Source of the DNA: Sphingomonas koreensis
GTDB lineage: Bacteria; Pseudomonadota; Alphaproteobacteria; Sphingomonadales; Sphingomonadaceae
Assembly: GCA_006438735.1 (NCBI GenBank)
Contig: RCZF01000001.1
Location: forward strand, 1,116,001-1,180,000
DNA: 64,000 nucleotides
Reading direction: 5' to 3'
Below, one piece after another: positions 55,401 through 62,787 of the stretch. Under the pieces are notes generated by a model that saw nothing but the letters and a program-made list of their open reading frames with translations, did no database searches and was not told the origin of the DNA. The position numbers were made by a program, and so were the translations under genes. How positions within the stretch are numbered: the stretch's first letter is position 1; each line of letters starts with the position of its first letter.

Positions 55401-57859
55401 ACGCCTCAGTGACTGTCAACGGTGCTGTCTCCACCGAGGGGACGGACGGGGCCGATTACTTCGGCGCGGACGGCATTCAGGCCACCGGTGGCTTCGGCAC
55501 CGCGACCGTGAACATAACGGATACCGGATCGGTCACGACCAGCGGCGACTATTCGACCGGCATCTACGCCGCCGGCTATTATGGCGCCACGGTGACCAAT
55601 GCCGGCGCGGTTTCGACTGCCGGCATGAGCGCCGACGCGATCGACGTGAACGGCGCGCTCGGCACCGCAACGGTGGATAACACCGGCACGGTCACCACGT
55701 CTGGCAGTTACAGCCGCGGCATCGTCGTCAGCGGTTACGGCAACCTTGTCGTCGATGGCGACGGCTCGGTATCGACCACCGGCGATTTCGCGCCGGGCAT
55801 CGCCGCTAACACTACCTATGGTTACAGCTCGGTCACGCAAGGCTCGGTCTCGACCACAGGTGACACCAGCGCCGGCATCTCGGCCTATGGCACGCGCGGC
55901 GCGATGGTCGATGTCGGCTCGGTCTCGACCGCCGGCCCCAACTCGCCGGGCATCATCGTCGGCAGCTACGGCGATGTCGATGTGACCGCCGGTTCGGTTA
56001 CCACGTCGGGCGACGCCAGCGACGGCATCCGCGCGGCGACCTTCGGCGCTGGCGGTGCACTGACGATTGCCGCCGGGGACGTGGCCGTCACCGGCGCCGG
56101 CAGCACCGCGATCCGCGCGCTCGGTTATGGGGGATCGGTGTCGGTCGATGTCACCGGCGACGTTTCATCGGCGCAGGCCGATGCCATCAATATCGACGCG
56201 ACGACCACCGCCGACGTAACGGTCCACTCGGGCGGGTCGGTTAGCGGCGCGCTCGATAGCATCGCCGTCTATTCGGCCGACGGCGCGACGATCACCAACG
56301 CCGGCACGATCGACACCGGCGACGGCTATGCCATCGATGTCACCGGCGGCCCGGCGACGATCGACAACAGCGGCACGATCAACGGCCGCGTCGCGCTCAC
56401 CGATGGCGACGATCTGTTCGACAACAGCGGCACCTTCAGCGTCGTCGGTGACAGCGTGTTCGGCGGTGGCGACGATGTGTTCACCAACAGCGGCACGGTG
56501 TCGCTCGGCACCAGCGGCTCGGCGGCGCATGTCACGCTTACCGGGCTCGAGACGTTCAACAACAGCGGCCTAATCGATCTCACCAACGGCGTCGCCGGAG
56601 ACAGCCTCGCCATCCCGGGCAGCTTCACCGGTTCGGGCGGCAGCGCACTCGCGCTCGACATCCACTCGAGCGGCAGCGGCACCGTTGCCGACACGCTCGA
56701 TGTCGGCACCGCGCACGGCAGCACGGCGGTTTCGCTGTCGCCGAGCGGCAACGCCGGTCTCACCGATGGCGTGACGCTAGTCCAGGCTGGGGCGGCGTCC
56801 CCTGCGGGCGCCTTCACGCTTGCCGGAGACTCGCGGGCCTTTGGGCTGATCGATTATCACTTGGTCTATAATCCCGCGACGTTCGCCTATGAGCTGGTCG
56901 GCACGCCGGGGGCAACGGTGTTCCACACGCTCAAGGCGGCGGAGGGCGCGCAGCAATTGTGGTATCGCTCGGCCGATGCGGTCGTCGACCATCTCGATGC
57001 GCTGCGCGACGGCGCCTGGACCGACGGTCACGCCGGCAGCGGCGTGTGGTTCCAGATGTACGGCGGGCTCGACAAGCGCGACGAGAGCCGCAACGAGACC
57101 ACCTTCGGCATCACCGATCGCTTCAACCTGAACTACAAGCAGGATTATTTCGGCGGCCAGGGGGGCATCGATCTCGGCTCGTCGGGCGACAATGGCGGCT
57201 TCGCCTTCGGCGTCACCGGCGGCTATCAGAATTCGACGCTGCGCTTCTCGAGCGATGGCGATCGCTTCGATTACGACGCCGGCAACCTCGGCGTCTATGC
57301 CGGCTTCCTCGCCGGCCCGCTGTTCGTCAACGCGCTCGCCAAATACGATCACTATTGGATCTCGGCGCACAGCCCGATCTCGGGCTTCACCGACAAGTTC
57401 AATGGCAACAGCTACGGCGCGCAGGTCGAAATCGGCGCCAAGCTCGGCTCGGACAGCCTGTCGCTCACGCCGATGGCGAGCGTCGCCTATGTCCGCACCG
57501 ATCTCGACGATCTCGTCGCGCTCGGCCAGACGGTCGATTTCGACAAGATGGACGGGTTGCGCGGCAAGGCCGGCCTGCGGATCGCCAGCAGCACGACGTC
57601 GAGCAGCGGGACGCAAATGACCTTCTACGCCAGCGGCGCCGCGGTGAAGGAGTTCAAGGGCAAGGACGGCATAACCTTCAATAGCGGACCGTTCTCGCTG
57701 GCCTATCGCAACGACGCGATCGATCTCTACGGCCAGGCCAAGGTGGGCATGAACATCACCAGCCCCGGCGGCGTGCAAGGCTTCCTCGAAGTCCAGGAAG
57801 ACCTGAGCAGCGATTACAAGGGCGCCGCCGCCCGCGCCGGCATCCGCGTCCGCTTCTGA
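52421..57859 (+). CDS. giant repeat-rich autotransporter
   Basis: 1812 residues, type Va layout. Signal peptide to about residue 40 (long basic start, then GTALAGVAATTFIAIPAFA|QD). A cysteine pair follows (DECGATDQGTVTCTPDG). The passenger has about 41 degenerate copies of a 26-27-residue repeat (about 127-1200; see separate entry), typical of a beta-helix, then a non-repeat region with DNSGTING and FTNSGTVSLG turns (about 1200-1500). The C-terminal beta-barrel (about 1540-1812) ends in GIRVRF with the terminal Phe. GTG start with AGGGAG. Role unknown; adhesion, biofilm or surface display are the usual ones. A TIGR03032 gene follows. Confidence 0.93.
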   Translation: MSEAIAPASNRAARRLQLLMRGTALAGVAATTFIAIPAFAQDECGATDQGTVTCTPDGNPFAGGITYYTPGQDPARDPGLDPTAPVYDLTVNLADGVAIASGDNAGVSIIGFNDGSATLNSADGTSIHTTGVGATGVIGNTNSGDLTINTDSITTSGRAAEGINAVTGSGDITIDANTIETSGNSSTGIDANAYTGDVSITAGTVTTSGYYAGGIYAYAGSGDIAIDAGSVSTTGGSFYNYSSDAISARAGAGSIDINADTVSTAADYSTGIRAVSFGSDATVAVTAGDITTAGYGSVGAVVQGSTAALTVDNITTTGDYGYGAVMFGTGEGGATLTSTGTISTSGDHSDAVFVKAYGGDATVTVNDVSTEGDNSPGIYAYGDNASVTVNGDVSTSGMNSPGVEAVGIDTATVTNNGTITTSGDYSDGILASATSDVTVNGTGTVTTSGDNSIGVRGYSAAGDVSITQGSIQTAGDNSRGALAIAVNGNSTIDVDDIATLGDNSAGAFAYSVNGNAAVSSANAITTSGDNSIGAIAESRFAYGDATIGANDISTTGDNSMGAYAFGYNATIAVSGDLNTTGEHSGGAYARAFNHAEVDTTGPVTTTGGYSNGITVVGFYGGATVNAGDVTTTGFDSIGISNFGGFGPDGDAIVNAGDVSTSGDASAGIYAKGTQDVLVNVGDVTTSGDGSTGIDVSNSTSSYGGYTSSMDVTANSVTTTNDFAAGIIADMANSGYMDINVGSVSTQGYYSSGIQASATYADINVSADSVSTEGDQSYGVQAITILGDTNVAVGDVSTTGDASPAVVAVGYNATVIVNGDVSTEGADSPGVIAVGQYGTATVANNGSVTTLGDNSLGIYAGGYGDVAVTGTGTVSTTGDTSRGIDTYSAGGNITISTGDLSTTGQASQGIHAYAPFGDVTIDAASISTDGDASDGIGALSLIGDVNVTSTGTITTYGANSFGTYAFTALGDANVTVNNVATHGDDSVGVQAYGENASVTVNGAVSTEGTDGADYFGADGIQATGGFGTATVNITDTGSVTTSGDYSTGIYAAGYYGATVTNAGAVSTAGMSADAIDVNGALGTATVDNTGTVTTSGSYSRGIVVSGYGNLVVDGDGSVSTTGDFAPGIAANTTYGYSSVTQGSVSTTGDTSAGISAYGTRGAMVDVGSVSTAGPNSPGIIVGSYGDVDVTAGSVTTSGDASDGIRAATFGAGGALTIAAGDVAVTGAGSTAIRALGYGGSVSVDVTGDVSSAQADAINIDATTTADVTVHSGGSVSGALDSIAVYSADGATITNAGTIDTGDGYAIDVTGGPATIDNSGTINGRVALTDGDDLFDNSGTFSVVGDSVFGGGDDVFTNSGTVSLGTSGSAAHVTLTGLETFNNSGLIDLTNGVAGDSLAIPGSFTGSGGSALALDIHSSGSGTVADTLDVGTAHGSTAVSLSPSGNAGLTDGVTLVQAGAASPAGAFTLAGDSRAFGLIDYHLVYNPATFAYELVGTPGATVFHTLKAAEGAQQLWYRSADAVVDHLDALRDGAWTDGHAGSGVWFQMYGGLDKRDESRNETTFGITDRFNLNYKQDYFGGQGGIDLGSSGDNGGFAFGVTGGYQNSTLRFSSDGDRFDYDAGNLGVYAGFLAGPLFVNALAKYDHYWISAHSPISGFTDKFNGNSYGAQVEIGAKLGSDSLSLTPMASVAYVRTDLDDLVALGQTVDFDKMDGLRGKAGLRIASSTTSSSGTQMTFYASGAAVKEFKGKDGITFNSGPFSLAYRNDAIDLYGQAKVGMNITSPGGVQGFLEVQEDLSSDYKGAAARAGIRVRF
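52799..56031 (+). repeat. about 41 degenerate tandem protein-level repeats in the passenger
   Basis: The phrase (V/I)(S/T)T(S/T/E)GDxSxGI recurs about 41 times at a mean spacing near 27 residues, for example VSTEGDNSPGIYAYG, ITTSGDYSDGILA, VTTLGDNSLGIYAGG and VSTTGDTSAGISAYG. DNA copies are diverged, so this is not a recent expansion. Confidence 0.9.
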
Positions 57860-57861
57860 TC

Positions 57862-57904
57862 GATCGGCCGTCCGTCTCGCTTGTGGCGAGGCGGGCGGCC
57901 GATC
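57862..57904 (+). terminator. 19-bp stem-loop between the autotransporter and TIGR03032 genes
   Basis: Arms 57862-57880 and 57886-57904 pair along all 19 positions (two as G-U in RNA), loop TTGTG. No U-run follows, so it may shield the 3' end or limit read-through rather than stop transcription fully. Confidence 0.6.
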
Positions 57905-57934
57905 CATTCTCAACAGATCGAGACATGAGGCCGC

Positions 57935-59149
57935 GTGACCGATAAGAAACAGGCCATGCCTGAAAACACGCCCGCCGCGCCGAAGCGCGCCAAAACCCCC
58001 GCCAAGGTCGCTGCACCGTCCACCGACCAGCCGGCCGCCTCGCCCGACGCCGCATCGCCAGCGAAGCCCGCCCCCGCTGCGCCGGCCAAGAAGCCCGGCG
58101 GCAACACCAAGATTTCGGTGTCGCGCGGCTTTGCCGATTGGCTCCGCAGCAACCAGACGAGCATCGCCTTCACCTCCTATCAGACCGGCCAACTGTTCCT
58201 GGTCGGCGTGCTGCCCAATGGCACCGTCTCGTTCAATCAGCACAATTTCACGCGGGCGATGGGCGTCTGCTATCAGCCCGGGCGGCTCTATCTCGGCGGG
58301 CTTCACCAGGTCTGGCGGCTCGAAAACATGCTGCGTCCCGGCGAACTTGCCAACAAGGCGTTCGACATGGCGCTGGTGCCGCGCAACGGCCAGACCACCG
58401 GCGATATCGACATTCACGAGGTCGGCACCGACGCCGCCGGCCGCGTCGTTTTCGTCAACACCAAATACAGTTGCCTGGCGACGCTCGATCTCAATCACAG
58501 CTTCCGCCCGATCTGGAAGCCTGCGTTCATCTCGAAGCTCGTTCCGGAGGATCGTTGCCACCTCAACGGCATGGCGCTCGCCAGCGGCCAGATCCGTTAT
58601 GTCACCGCGGTCAGCCGCAGCGATGTCGTCACCGGCTGGCGCGAACGCCGCCACGAAGGTGGCGTGCTGATCGAGGTCGCGAGCAACCGTGTCGTCACCG
58701 ATCAGCTATCGATGCCGCATAGCCCGCGGATCGACGGCAACCGCGTGCTGGTGCTCGATTCGGGGCGCGGGCATCTGATCTCGGTCGATCCCGAAAGCGG
58801 CAAACGCACCGATATCGCCTTCGCACCCGGCTTCCTGCGCGGCATGGCGCTCCACAACGGCCACGCGATCGTCACCGTTTCGAAACCGCGCAACGACAGT
58901 TTCGAAGGGCTCCAGCTCGACGAGGAAATGAAAAAGCGCGACGCCGAGCCGTGGTGCGGCGTGATGATCATCGATCTGCGCACCGGCGGCATCGTCGAAT
59001 GGATCAAGCTCGACGGGCATATCACCGAATTGTTCGACGTGGCGGCGATGCCCGGCGTCAAATGCCCGATGTCGGTCGGCCTCGACAGTCTCGAAATTCG
59101 CTCGACGATCACCTTCGATCCGGAAATCAAGCCGCTGCCGGCGGCGTAG
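57935..59149 (+). CDS. TIGR03032 family protein (uncharacterised)
   Basis: 404 residues. Residues 1-65 are a proline/alanine/lysine-rich disordered leader. Then the family pattern is unmistakable: FADWLRSNQTSIAFTSYQTGQLFLVGV, RAMGVCYQPGRLYLGGLHQVWRLEN, TGDIDIHEVG, VFVNTKYSCLATLD, HSFRPIWKPAFISKLVPEDRCHLNGMA, RYVTAVSRSDVVTGWRERRHEGG, LSMPHSPR, and LRGMALHNGHAIVTVSKPR. This looks like a beta-propeller-type fold; no enzyme activity is known. GTG start 75 bp after the autotransporter. The conserved RCHLNG and IHE residues hint at a binding site. The N-terminus lacks a signal peptide, so it acts in the cytoplasm unless exported otherwise. Confidence 0.85.
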   Translation: MTDKKQAMPENTPAAPKRAKTPAKVAAPSTDQPAASPDAASPAKPAPAAPAKKPGGNTKISVSRGFADWLRSNQTSIAFTSYQTGQLFLVGVLPNGTVSFNQHNFTRAMGVCYQPGRLYLGGLHQVWRLENMLRPGELANKAFDMALVPRNGQTTGDIDIHEVGTDAAGRVVFVNTKYSCLATLDLNHSFRPIWKPAFISKLVPEDRCHLNGMALASGQIRYVTAVSRSDVVTGWRERRHEGGVLIEVASNRVVTDQLSMPHSPRIDGNRVLVLDSGRGHLISVDPESGKRTDIAFAPGFLRGMALHNGHAIVTVSKPRNDSFEGLQLDEEMKKRDAEPWCGVMIIDLRTGGIVEWIKLDGHITELFDVAAMPGVKCPMSVGLDSLEIRSTITFDPEIKPLPAA

Positions 59150-59371
59150 CGGCGGCTGCATCACCCCTGAGCAGGGTAAGTCCGTCGCTGTCAGAAGCCC
59201 AGCTTGTGTGCTGGATTGCTTCGCGCTTCTCGCAATGACGGGGGCCTGTTCGTCCGCAGCCCAATACTACCGGAAAGGGTCTTCCGTCCCCCCTTGTGCT
59301 GAGCCTGTCGAAGCGCGCCTCTCCAAAAAGCGCGCCTGCGGCCCGCTCCAGTCGTCCAGTTGAAGATTTTG
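59150..59371. other. intergenic region with half copies of dispersed repeats
   Basis: No open frame of note. Contains GGATTGCTTCGCGCTTCTCG followed by CAATGACGGG (59211-59241), a widespread repeat type, and GTGCTGAGCCTGTCGAAGCG (59295-59314), a half copy of the 29591-29679 family. Confidence 0.5.
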
Positions 59372-59448
<77 letters not shown>

Positions 59449-59809
59449 AGGTCGATAGTGCGGTTAGGTCGGGTCGGCGCGGAACGCAAGCGCTGCGGTG
59501 ACGCGCCGGGCGGGAAGATTGCTATCGCCGCGGCGAAGCCGCGGCGTCGGTTAGCGCTTGGGCGCCGCGGGCCGCACGCGCTCCAAAGGCGGAGGATAGC
59601 CTTCGCTATCCTCAGGCGGAGCGTTTGGTGGGCCGCCTCGCGCCTAAACTCTGCCGTCAGTCGAATTCGGACTTGCGGCAAGGCCGTCGCTCGGGCGAAG
59701 CATGAGGCGCGCGCCAGTGCTTCCTTACCCAAATCGGAAAGATGCGCTAACCTGCCGGTAGACAACCGGGTCCCCCGACCTGCCCGGCATAGAAAAAGCG
59801 AGCTGACCT
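59449..59809. other. non-coding stretch with short perfect hairpins
   Basis: Between tRNA-Pro and the BLUF gene no frame is convincing. Two perfect hairpins: CGCCGCGGC-GAA-GCCGCGGCG (59526-59546) and GAGGATAG-CCTTCG-CTATCCTC (59592-59613), inside a partly inverted GC-rich block (59550-59645). Possibly a repeat element. Confidence 0.45.
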
Positions 59810-60283
59810 ATGTTCGACGAATACGGCTTCCCAGGCGACGCTGACTTGGACGCCGCTGCGCCCATGCTGGAGACTTTCGTATACTGCAGTAGGGCCGCCG
59901 AAGGCGTTGACGACGCCGAGGTAGGCCGCATGATCGAGCGGGCTCAACGCCGTAATGTCGCCCGCGACATCACCGGTGTGCTGGTTTTCGGCAGCGGCGT
60001 CTTCTTCCAGTGGATCGAGGGACCGCCCGATCAGGTGAAGGACCTGATCGCGAGCCTTCATAGCGATCCGCGCCATCACGATATCGTCTCGCTGGACCGG
60101 AGCGTGGAAAAGCGCGAGCGCCTTTATCCGAATTGGCAGATGGAGTTGGTCGGAGCTGACGACATTCGCGCGGTGCTGCAGGAAGCGCTTGAGGATGCCG
60201 AAGACGAAAACAACATCGCAGCACTGAAGCGCATTCTCGCGCACCTCTCTTCAGATTCTCTGGATACGCTTGGTCGAAGTTAA
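59810..60283 (+). CDS. BLUF-domain blue-light sensor
   Basis: 157 residues; FAD-binding photoreceptor. All key BLUF residues are present: Tyr25 in TFVYCSRAA, Asn49 in QRRNVARDITGVLVF, Gln67 in GVFFQWIEGP, and Trp109/Met111 in YPNWQMEL. HSDPRHHDIVSL is the conserved loop. After residue 113 only a short acidic helical tail remains (VLQEALEDAEDENNIAALKRILAHL), so it acts through a protein partner. Other genes around give no partner. ATG 59810 has AGCGAG upstream. Confidence 0.9.
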   Translation: MFDEYGFPGDADLDAAAPMLETFVYCSRAAEGVDDAEVGRMIERAQRRNVARDITGVLVFGSGVFFQWIEGPPDQVKDLIASLHSDPRHHDIVSLDRSVEKRERLYPNWQMELVGADDIRAVLQEALEDAEDENNIAALKRILAHLSSDSLDTLGRS

Positions 60284-60579
60284 CTCGGTCAGCTACTGTC
60301 TGACACGTCTCGGTACCAGCCAACCGGCGGACAGCAGAGTACACGCTAGCAGGAGTCGCGTCCGCTCCTTCTAGTCATGCGCACACCCAGGCGGGTGTGG
60401 CACGGCTGGCGCGAGCGATTGACCGAGCGCGGTGAGCATCGCGATCACGCTCGCCGCGACGAAGTAAAGCGGTGACAGCGGTATGAGATCGGCAAATCCG
60501 GCGAGCCAGGTCCGCATTGCCGCATAATCAAACGGCCAGGCGATCGCGGTCGCGAGCAACACCGATCTCAGGAACTGTA
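60284..60579. other. intergenic region with an out-of-frame membrane-like reading
   Basis: No convincing gene. On the minus strand a frame after the end of the truncated GST (60371 to about 60560) reads FLRSVLLATAIAWPFDYAAM and RTWLAGF, two hydrophobic stretches without a clear start. It may be a remnant of the GST 3' end shifted in frame, or of an unrelated membrane gene. Confidence 0.35.
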
Positions 60580-61014
60580 CTATAAGGTGTCGCAGAGATA
60601 TTGCGAGCCAGTGAGACGATCCTCGATCGGACCCAACAGGTCGATGCAAGCGTCGCGATGAACGGTAGCGTCCGCCCCGTAGCGATCGGGATATTTGGCG
60701 CGATCGAGATAATGTTTGAACGGGCCGTCATTGGTTTCGATCAGCGCGACATCGATGCGATCGAGCCAGCCGGATGGATCGTGACAGGCGAGCGCCCAAT
60801 GCATGATGTCGAGCCTCTGGTCGATCACGCGGCCATCGGGGAGGACCAACACTGGTACGGTTGCCTTGGGCGAGGCGGCGGTCAGCGCCGCCGGCTTGGC
60901 GGCGAGCTTGATCTCGCGGATTACACAATATGTCTCGCTCGCCAGCAGGGCCAGCCGTGCACGGATCGCATAGGGGCAGCGGCGGAACGAATAGAGGATC
61001 GGCAGAGTGCTCAC
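60580..61014 (-). CDS. glutathione S-transferase, apparently C-terminally truncated
   Basis: 144 residues; family members are usually 200-230. The thioredoxin-like N-terminal half is intact: [23 protein letters not shown] (with a Cys as in glutaredoxin/GST-like forms), [36 protein letters not shown]. The first helices of the C-terminal domain follow ([18 protein letters not shown]) and it stops at SQYLCDTL, where an ADA.. block is expected. GTG start overlaps the trhO stop (GTGA). Possibly a pseudogene, or a short functional form. Confidence 0.7.
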   Translation of the reverse strand: MSTLPILYSFRRCPYAIRARLALLASETYCVIREIKLAAKPAALTAASPKATVPVLVLPDGRVIDQRLDIMHWALACHDPSGWLDRIDVALIETNDGPFKHYLDRAKYPDRYGADATVHRDACIDLLGPIEDRLTGSQYLCDTL

Positions 61015-61958
61015 CGGGGTCGGACCTTAGCCCCAATATGGCTGTCGCCACGCCGCGCGGCGAGCAAGGTCTGGCGGTGGCGTTCGGCGTAGCCAGCGCG
61101 TTGCTCGTCTGTCCGTTCGGCATGGCAGGTGGGGCAGCTGACGCCCGCGACATAGAGCGGAGACAGGCGGTCCTCCTCGCCGACCGGGCGACGACATGCG
61201 TGGCATAGCGCGTTCGAGCCTGATGTCAGATCGTGGGTGACGGCGACACGCTGATCGAAGACGAAGCACTCGCCATGCCAAAGGCTTTCCTCCGGCGGCA
61301 CGCTCTCCAGATAGCTCAGGATGCCGCCTTTCAGGTGATAGACCTCGTCCAAGCCTTCGGCCTTGAGAAAGGCAGTAGCCTTCTCACAGCGGATTCCGCC
61401 GGTGCAGAACATGGCGATCTTCGGCGGTGGGCCGTCGCCGATCAGGGCGTCGCGTCGCTCGAGAAACCAGTCGGGAAAATCCCGAAACGTCTTCGTACCT
61501 GGATTGACCGCGCTGGCGAAGGTGCCGATCGCGACTTCGTAATCGTTGCGCGTGTCGATCACGATCGTGGCCGGATCGGCGATCAGGGCGTTCCAATCCT
61601 CGGGCGCAACATAGTGGCCGGCGTCAGCAATTGGATCGATGTCTGGCTGGCCCATCGTCACGATCTCGCGCTTGATGCGGACCTTCATGCGGTGGAACGG
61701 CAGCGTGTCCGCCCACGACGTCTTCACGTCGATATCAGCGCAGCCAGGAAGAGCGCGGATAGCGGCCAGCACGGTCTCGATGCCTGCGTCGCAGCCGGCA
61801 ATCGTGCCGTTGATGCCTTCGTGCGCGATGAGGAGCGTGCCCTTGATCCCGTTCGTGCAGCAGAGCGCCCCTAGTGCCTTGCGCGTCGCTTCGCGATTCT
61901 CCAACGGCGCAAACTTGTAGAGCGCCGCGACGCGGACGGGAGGTGTAGGCTGGGTCAT
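61011..61958 (-). CDS. trhO: tRNA uridine(34) hydroxylase TrhO (rhodanese domain)
   Basis: Hydroxylates U34 of some tRNAs (ho5U) with O2. 315 residues. [22 protein letters not shown], then the EGINGTIAG motif, [13 protein letters not shown] and a rhodanese domain with the active Cys in [22 protein letters not shown]. The C-terminal CHACRRP ... CPTCH pairs are typical. Start ATG 61958 (TTQP.. region); longer readings lack support. It overlaps GST by 4 bp. tRNA-Pro(TGG), one known TrhO substrate class in E. coli, is 1.6 kb away but on no shared transcript. Confidence 0.93.
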   Translation of the reverse strand: MTQPTPPVRVAALYKFAPLENREATRKALGALCCTNGIKGTLLIAHEGINGTIAGCDAGIETVLAAIRALPGCADIDVKTSWADTLPFHRMKVRIKREIVTMGQPDIDPIADAGHYVAPEDWNALIADPATIVIDTRNDYEVAIGTFASAVNPGTKTFRDFPDWFLERRDALIGDGPPPKIAMFCTGGIRCEKATAFLKAEGLDEVYHLKGGILSYLESVPPEESLWHGECFVFDQRVAVTHDLTSGSNALCHACRRPVGEEDRLSPLYVAGVSCPTCHAERTDEQRAGYAERHRQTLLAARRGDSHIGAKVRPR

Positions 61959-62285
61959 GGCGATATCGGTGCGATAACCGTCTTTGGCATTCGCGGCTAC
62001 CGGGCCCGGCGCAGGGCCCACAAAAGCCGAGCAGAAACGAAACCGTCATCTACCCTTGCAACTGTCCTCGGCTACTATCTCGAAGACCATCAGGCAGTTG
62101 CCGGCCAGTTCGAGCCGAGCAAACCTGAATCAACGGCGGGTGCAGAGGAGCGCTCCGGTCGCGATGAATGACTAACTACGGATCGAAACAACCGCCACTA
62201 ACCGATCAATATATGAACTCTAAAGCTAGGATATTCTGAGCGCGCGATCTCATACGTCGCCGAACGCTCAATGTAAGATCTCGAT
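61959..62285. other. non-coding stretch between trhO and the MarR gene
   Basis: No open frame with coding character and no terminator hairpin with U-run was seen. The part 62160-62285 is AT-richer than the surroundings (e.g. near ATCAATATATGAAC) and could hold a trhO promoter (about 62000-62050) but no clear boxes. Confidence 0.4.
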
Positions 62286-62732
62286 CTACATCGCCTCGAC
62301 ATTGTCCAGCACCCGCTGGAGAAGTCCGACGAGCGTGGCGACCTCGCGCTTCGACAGTCCGGCGGTCATCTCGGTATTGCCCTGCCGCAGGACCTGCCGC
62401 CCGGCCGGCAACCGCTCGATCGCCGCATCCGTAAGCGAAACCAGGCTAATGCGCCTGTCCCGTGGATCGGGTTCACGATGAACCAGGCCGTCCCGCTCCA
62501 TCCGGCCGAGTAGCTGGGCCATGGTCGGCTGCTCGACTTTCGCGAGGCGCGCAAGTTCGGACTGCGAGAGCTGTTCACCGTTTCGCATCATCGACAGCAC
62601 CGGCAGTTGCGCTGTAGCGAGTCCGAGCGGGCGCAACCGTGCGTCGCCGACGCGAGTCAGCCCGCGGCCGATCCGGCTGAAATAATGGCCAGGATGTTCA
62701 AGCGGGTTCCAGCTGTCATCCTCAATCGCCAT
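62286..62732 (-). CDS. MarR-family transcriptional regulator
   Basis: 148 residues. N-terminal helix (HPGHYFSRIGRGLTRVGDARLRPLG), wHTH with GEQLSQSELARLAKVEQPTMAQLLGRMERDGLV, and the wing signature REPDPRDRRISLVSLT (DxRxxxLxLT). Its ATG at 62732 is 4 bp from the first of two operator-like sites (62736-62747, 62757-62768) and it is divergent from an FAD monooxygenase; probable autorepression and control of that gene. Confidence 0.93.
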   Translation of the reverse strand: MAIEDDSWNPLEHPGHYFSRIGRGLTRVGDARLRPLGLATAQLPVLSMMRNGEQLSQSELARLAKVEQPTMAQLLGRMERDGLVHREPDPRDRRISLVSLTDAAIERLPAGRQVLRQGNTEMTAGLSKREVATLVGLLQRVLDNVEAM

Positions 62733-62735
62733 TGC

Positions 62736-62768
62736 ATAGCATCCTATGTTATATATATAGGCTCCTAT
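62736..62768. promoter_or_regulatory. paired operator-like sites between marR and the monooxygenase
   Basis: Two 12-bp near-palindromes, ATAGCATCCTAT (62736-62747) and ATAGGCTCCTAT (62757-62768), centres 21 bp apart (two helical turns). The whole 33 bp is also an imperfect inverted repeat. The TATATATA between them could serve as a -10 for either gene. Confidence 0.6.
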
Positions 62769-62787
62769 CTAATGGGAGCGACACGTT

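Noticed and set aside
52799..56031. CRISPR-like periodicity
   Set aside because: The repeats are about 80 bp, diverged in DNA and in one open frame; they are protein repeats, not repeat-spacer units.
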